From positions 1 to 6,818 of the forward strand of contig CALHPT010000003.1 of NCBI GenBank assembly GCA_938036405.1: a stretch of 6,818 nt of DNA, given 5' to 3'. This document shows positions 5,983-6,818 of the stretch, piece by piece. Under the pieces are notes generated by a model. That model was not told the DNA's origin and did not search any database. It was given only the letters and a program-made list of their open reading frames with translations. The translations under genes and the position numbers were made by a program. This DNA is from an uncultured Tannerella sp. GTDB taxonomy: Bacteria; Bacteroidota; Bacteroidia; Bacteroidales; Tannerellaceae. Position 1 is the stretch's first letter. The number at the start of each line of letters is the position of its first letter.

Positions 5983-6596
5983 ACGCGCGCCCGTGGCGTT
6001 CGGGTGGAGGCCGTCGGGGAGCAGGTCGAGGCGATGGCGGAACGGCTCGCAGCGCCCATGAGGAACAGGACAGCCCCTTTCAGATCGCGGGCCACGTGAG
6101 CAATCTGTTCGCGGATCATGGCGTAGCGTTCACGCAGGCCGTTGAAATAGTTCGGATAGTGGTAAGCGATCGGCGTCATGTGGCAAATCCAGATGCGGCA
6201 CTTCGGATTGACGCCTCGGAAGGCGCCGATCAGCTCGCGGTAGTTGCGGACGAAGGTGGAGTCGTTGGGCGTCCAACCGATCGGGTCGACATCGTTCAGC
6301 CCGAGGTCGATGACAACGTAGTCGGGCGCGAAGGCAAGGGCGTTTTTGCACTCTTCGGTAAGGCCATAGCTGATGCCACTGCCATACATGAGGGTGGCGC
6401 CGTTACGACCGAAGTTGCGCACATCGAACGTGCCGCCGAGTCGCTTTTGCAGCTGCGCGGGGTAGGCTTCGGTGGCGGGATTGGGTAATCCGTAGCCATA
6501 GGTCACGCTGTTGCCCACGCATGCGACCTTGACGCGGTTTTTGGCCGCGGCGTGGAGGGTGGTGATCATCATCAAAAGGGTTAGCAGTTTGGTCAT
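5745..6596 (-). CDS. N-terminal SGNH/GDSL esterase piece of the NanS-like gene, with an out-of-frame tail
   Basis: The start ATG at 6596 gives a typical export signal, MTKLLTLLMMITTLHAAA, with probable cleavage near residue 18. GNSVTYG (28-34) is block I with nucleophile Ser30, in the variant GNS form. NFGRNGATL (61-69) supplies the oxyanion Gly, and GLND (99-102) is block III with Asn101. The real sequence runs to about residue 180. Beyond that the frame encodes a low-complexity Ser/Arg/Pro/Ala stretch that is only a shadow of the correct frame. The catalytic Asp-His pair (DGLHPN, near 6014-6031) is therefore missing from this product, which should be inactive as a hydrolase if made. Confidence 0.6.
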   Translation of the reverse strand: MTKLLTLLMMITTLHAAAKNRVKVACVGNSVTYGYGLPNPATEAYPAQLQKRLGGTFDVRNFGRNGATLMYGSGISYGLTEECKNALAFAPDYVVIDLGLNDVDPIGWTPNDSTFVRNYRELIGAFRGVNPKCRIWICHMTPIAYHYPNYFNGLRERYAMIREQIAHVARDLKGAVLFLMGAASRSAIASTCSPTASTRTPRARVCWPRRSAAPSPDATVGCACPPSTPITWCFSAIARWRSGVRLTRARRSPCALPVARTRRRPPPMGVGSSCSTHSPSPPV

Positions 6597-6617
6597 AGGG
6601 GATAGAGATTAGAACAT

Positions 6618-6651
6618 TAATGATAGCGGGTGGGCCGCCAGCGGGGGCAAA
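6618..6651 (-). promoter_or_regulatory. Possible promoter of the esterase operon
   Basis: On the minus strand TTTG (complement of 6648-6651) is followed after 22 nt by TATCATTA (6618-6625), about 21 nt before the start ATG. This loosely resembles the Bacteroidetes TTTG / TAnnTTTG promoter. The -7 element matches poorly, so this is a weak suggestion. Confidence 0.2.
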
Positions 6652-6671
6652 GAAAAAAAGAGATGTAGATA

Positions 6672-6818
6672 GCTCGCACGCCAGCTTCATCATGCTCGCA
6701 CGCCAGCTACTTCATGCTCGCGCGCCAGCTACTTCATGCTCACGCGCCAGCTACTTCTTGCTCGCACGCCAGCTTCATCATGCTCACACGCCAGCTTCAT
6801 CATGCTCGCACGCCAGCT
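6672..6818. repeat. 22-bp-period tandem repeat array, cut by the window edge
   Basis: Seven copies of a 15-nt core GCTCGCACGCCAGCT begin at 6672, 6694, 6716, 6738, 6760, 6782 and 6804, each separated by a 7-nt linker that is TCATCAT, ACTTCAT or ACTTCTT. Core variants differ only at positions 5-8 (CGCACG, CGCGCG, CACGCG, CACACG). The period is constant, there are no unique spacers, and 22 is not a multiple of three, so it is neither CRISPR nor a protein repeat. The core is an imperfect palindrome (GCT at one end, AGC at the other around GCGCGC in copy 3). It lies about 75 bp upstream of the esterase start and continues beyond the window. Confidence 0.9.

Larger units (their letters stand above)
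4498..6596 (-). pseudogene. nanS: Two-domain sialate O-acetylesterase (SGNH + SASA, NanS-like) broken by a one-base frameshift
   Basis: Read as one gene, this encodes an exported protein of about 699 residues: signal peptide, an SGNH/GDSL esterase domain, then a SASA-type sialate O-acetylesterase domain. The span is 2099 nt, one base short of 700 codons, which fits a single-base loss. The first frame is good to about base 6056 (RDLKGAVLFLMG). The gene then continues in another frame as EPFRHRLDLLPDGLHPNATG, which contains the Asp-His block of the SGNH triad. The two-domain layout is that of NanS of Tannerella forsythia, which removes O-acetyl groups from sialic acids so that sialidases can act. 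The symbol rests on this resemblance. As written the gene yields two pieces, so it is a pseudogene or an assembly error. It heads an operon with the 76-residue gene and tadA. Confidence 0.75.

Noticed and set aside
6672..6818. CRISPR array
   Set aside because: The linkers are 7 nt and repeat themselves; there are no unique spacers of normal length and no cas gene in view.

Overview
The window looks like chromosomal DNA from a GC-rich member of the Bacteroidales. The pointers are an outer-membrane beta-barrel of the Bacteroidetes OMP_b-brl type, weak or absent Shine-Dalgarno sequences at most starts, a small basic protein of a type I associate with Bacteroidetes directly before tadA, and a two-domain sialate O-acetylesterase resembling NanS of Tannerella forsythia. 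GC content looks close to 60% by eye (not computed). A Tannerella-like organism is possible, but the sequence alone does not fix the genus.

Left part, plus strand. Positions 1-1624 hold the 3' part of a large outer-membrane beta-barrel gene whose start lies outside the window. A 187-bp gap (1625-1811) follows, full of inverted repeats. Next come a six-helix membrane protein (1812-2432) and, overlapping it by 16 bp, a 99-residue winged-helix regulator (2417-2716), apparently one transcription unit. A nitroreductase of the Acg/FMN-binding type follows (2756-3670). Its conserved C-terminal segment is present downstream but in another frame (to 3729), so the gene carries a one-base frameshift. 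A convincing intrinsic terminator (3741-3779) closes this side.

Right part, minus strand, read from right to left. A sialate O-acetylesterase gene with an N-terminal SGNH/GDSL domain and a C-terminal SASA domain (6596 to 4498) is broken by a single-base frameshift near 6045-6065. The break separates the catalytic Ser/Gly/Asn blocks from the Asp-His block of the first domain. The gene runs through an ATGA stop/start overlap into a 76-residue basic protein (4501 to 4271). That in turn runs through a second ATGA overlap into tadA, the tRNA adenosine deaminase (4274 to 3828). The three genes therefore look like one tightly coupled operon, convergent with the nitroreductase unit.

The right edge (6672-6818 and beyond) is a 22-bp-period tandem repeat upstream of the esterase gene.

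I found no clearly new defence or mobile system. The points most worth checking are the two single-base frameshifts in otherwise well-preserved enzymes, the tandem array in front of the esterase, the palindrome cluster at 1650-1750, and the overlapping membrane protein/regulator pair.
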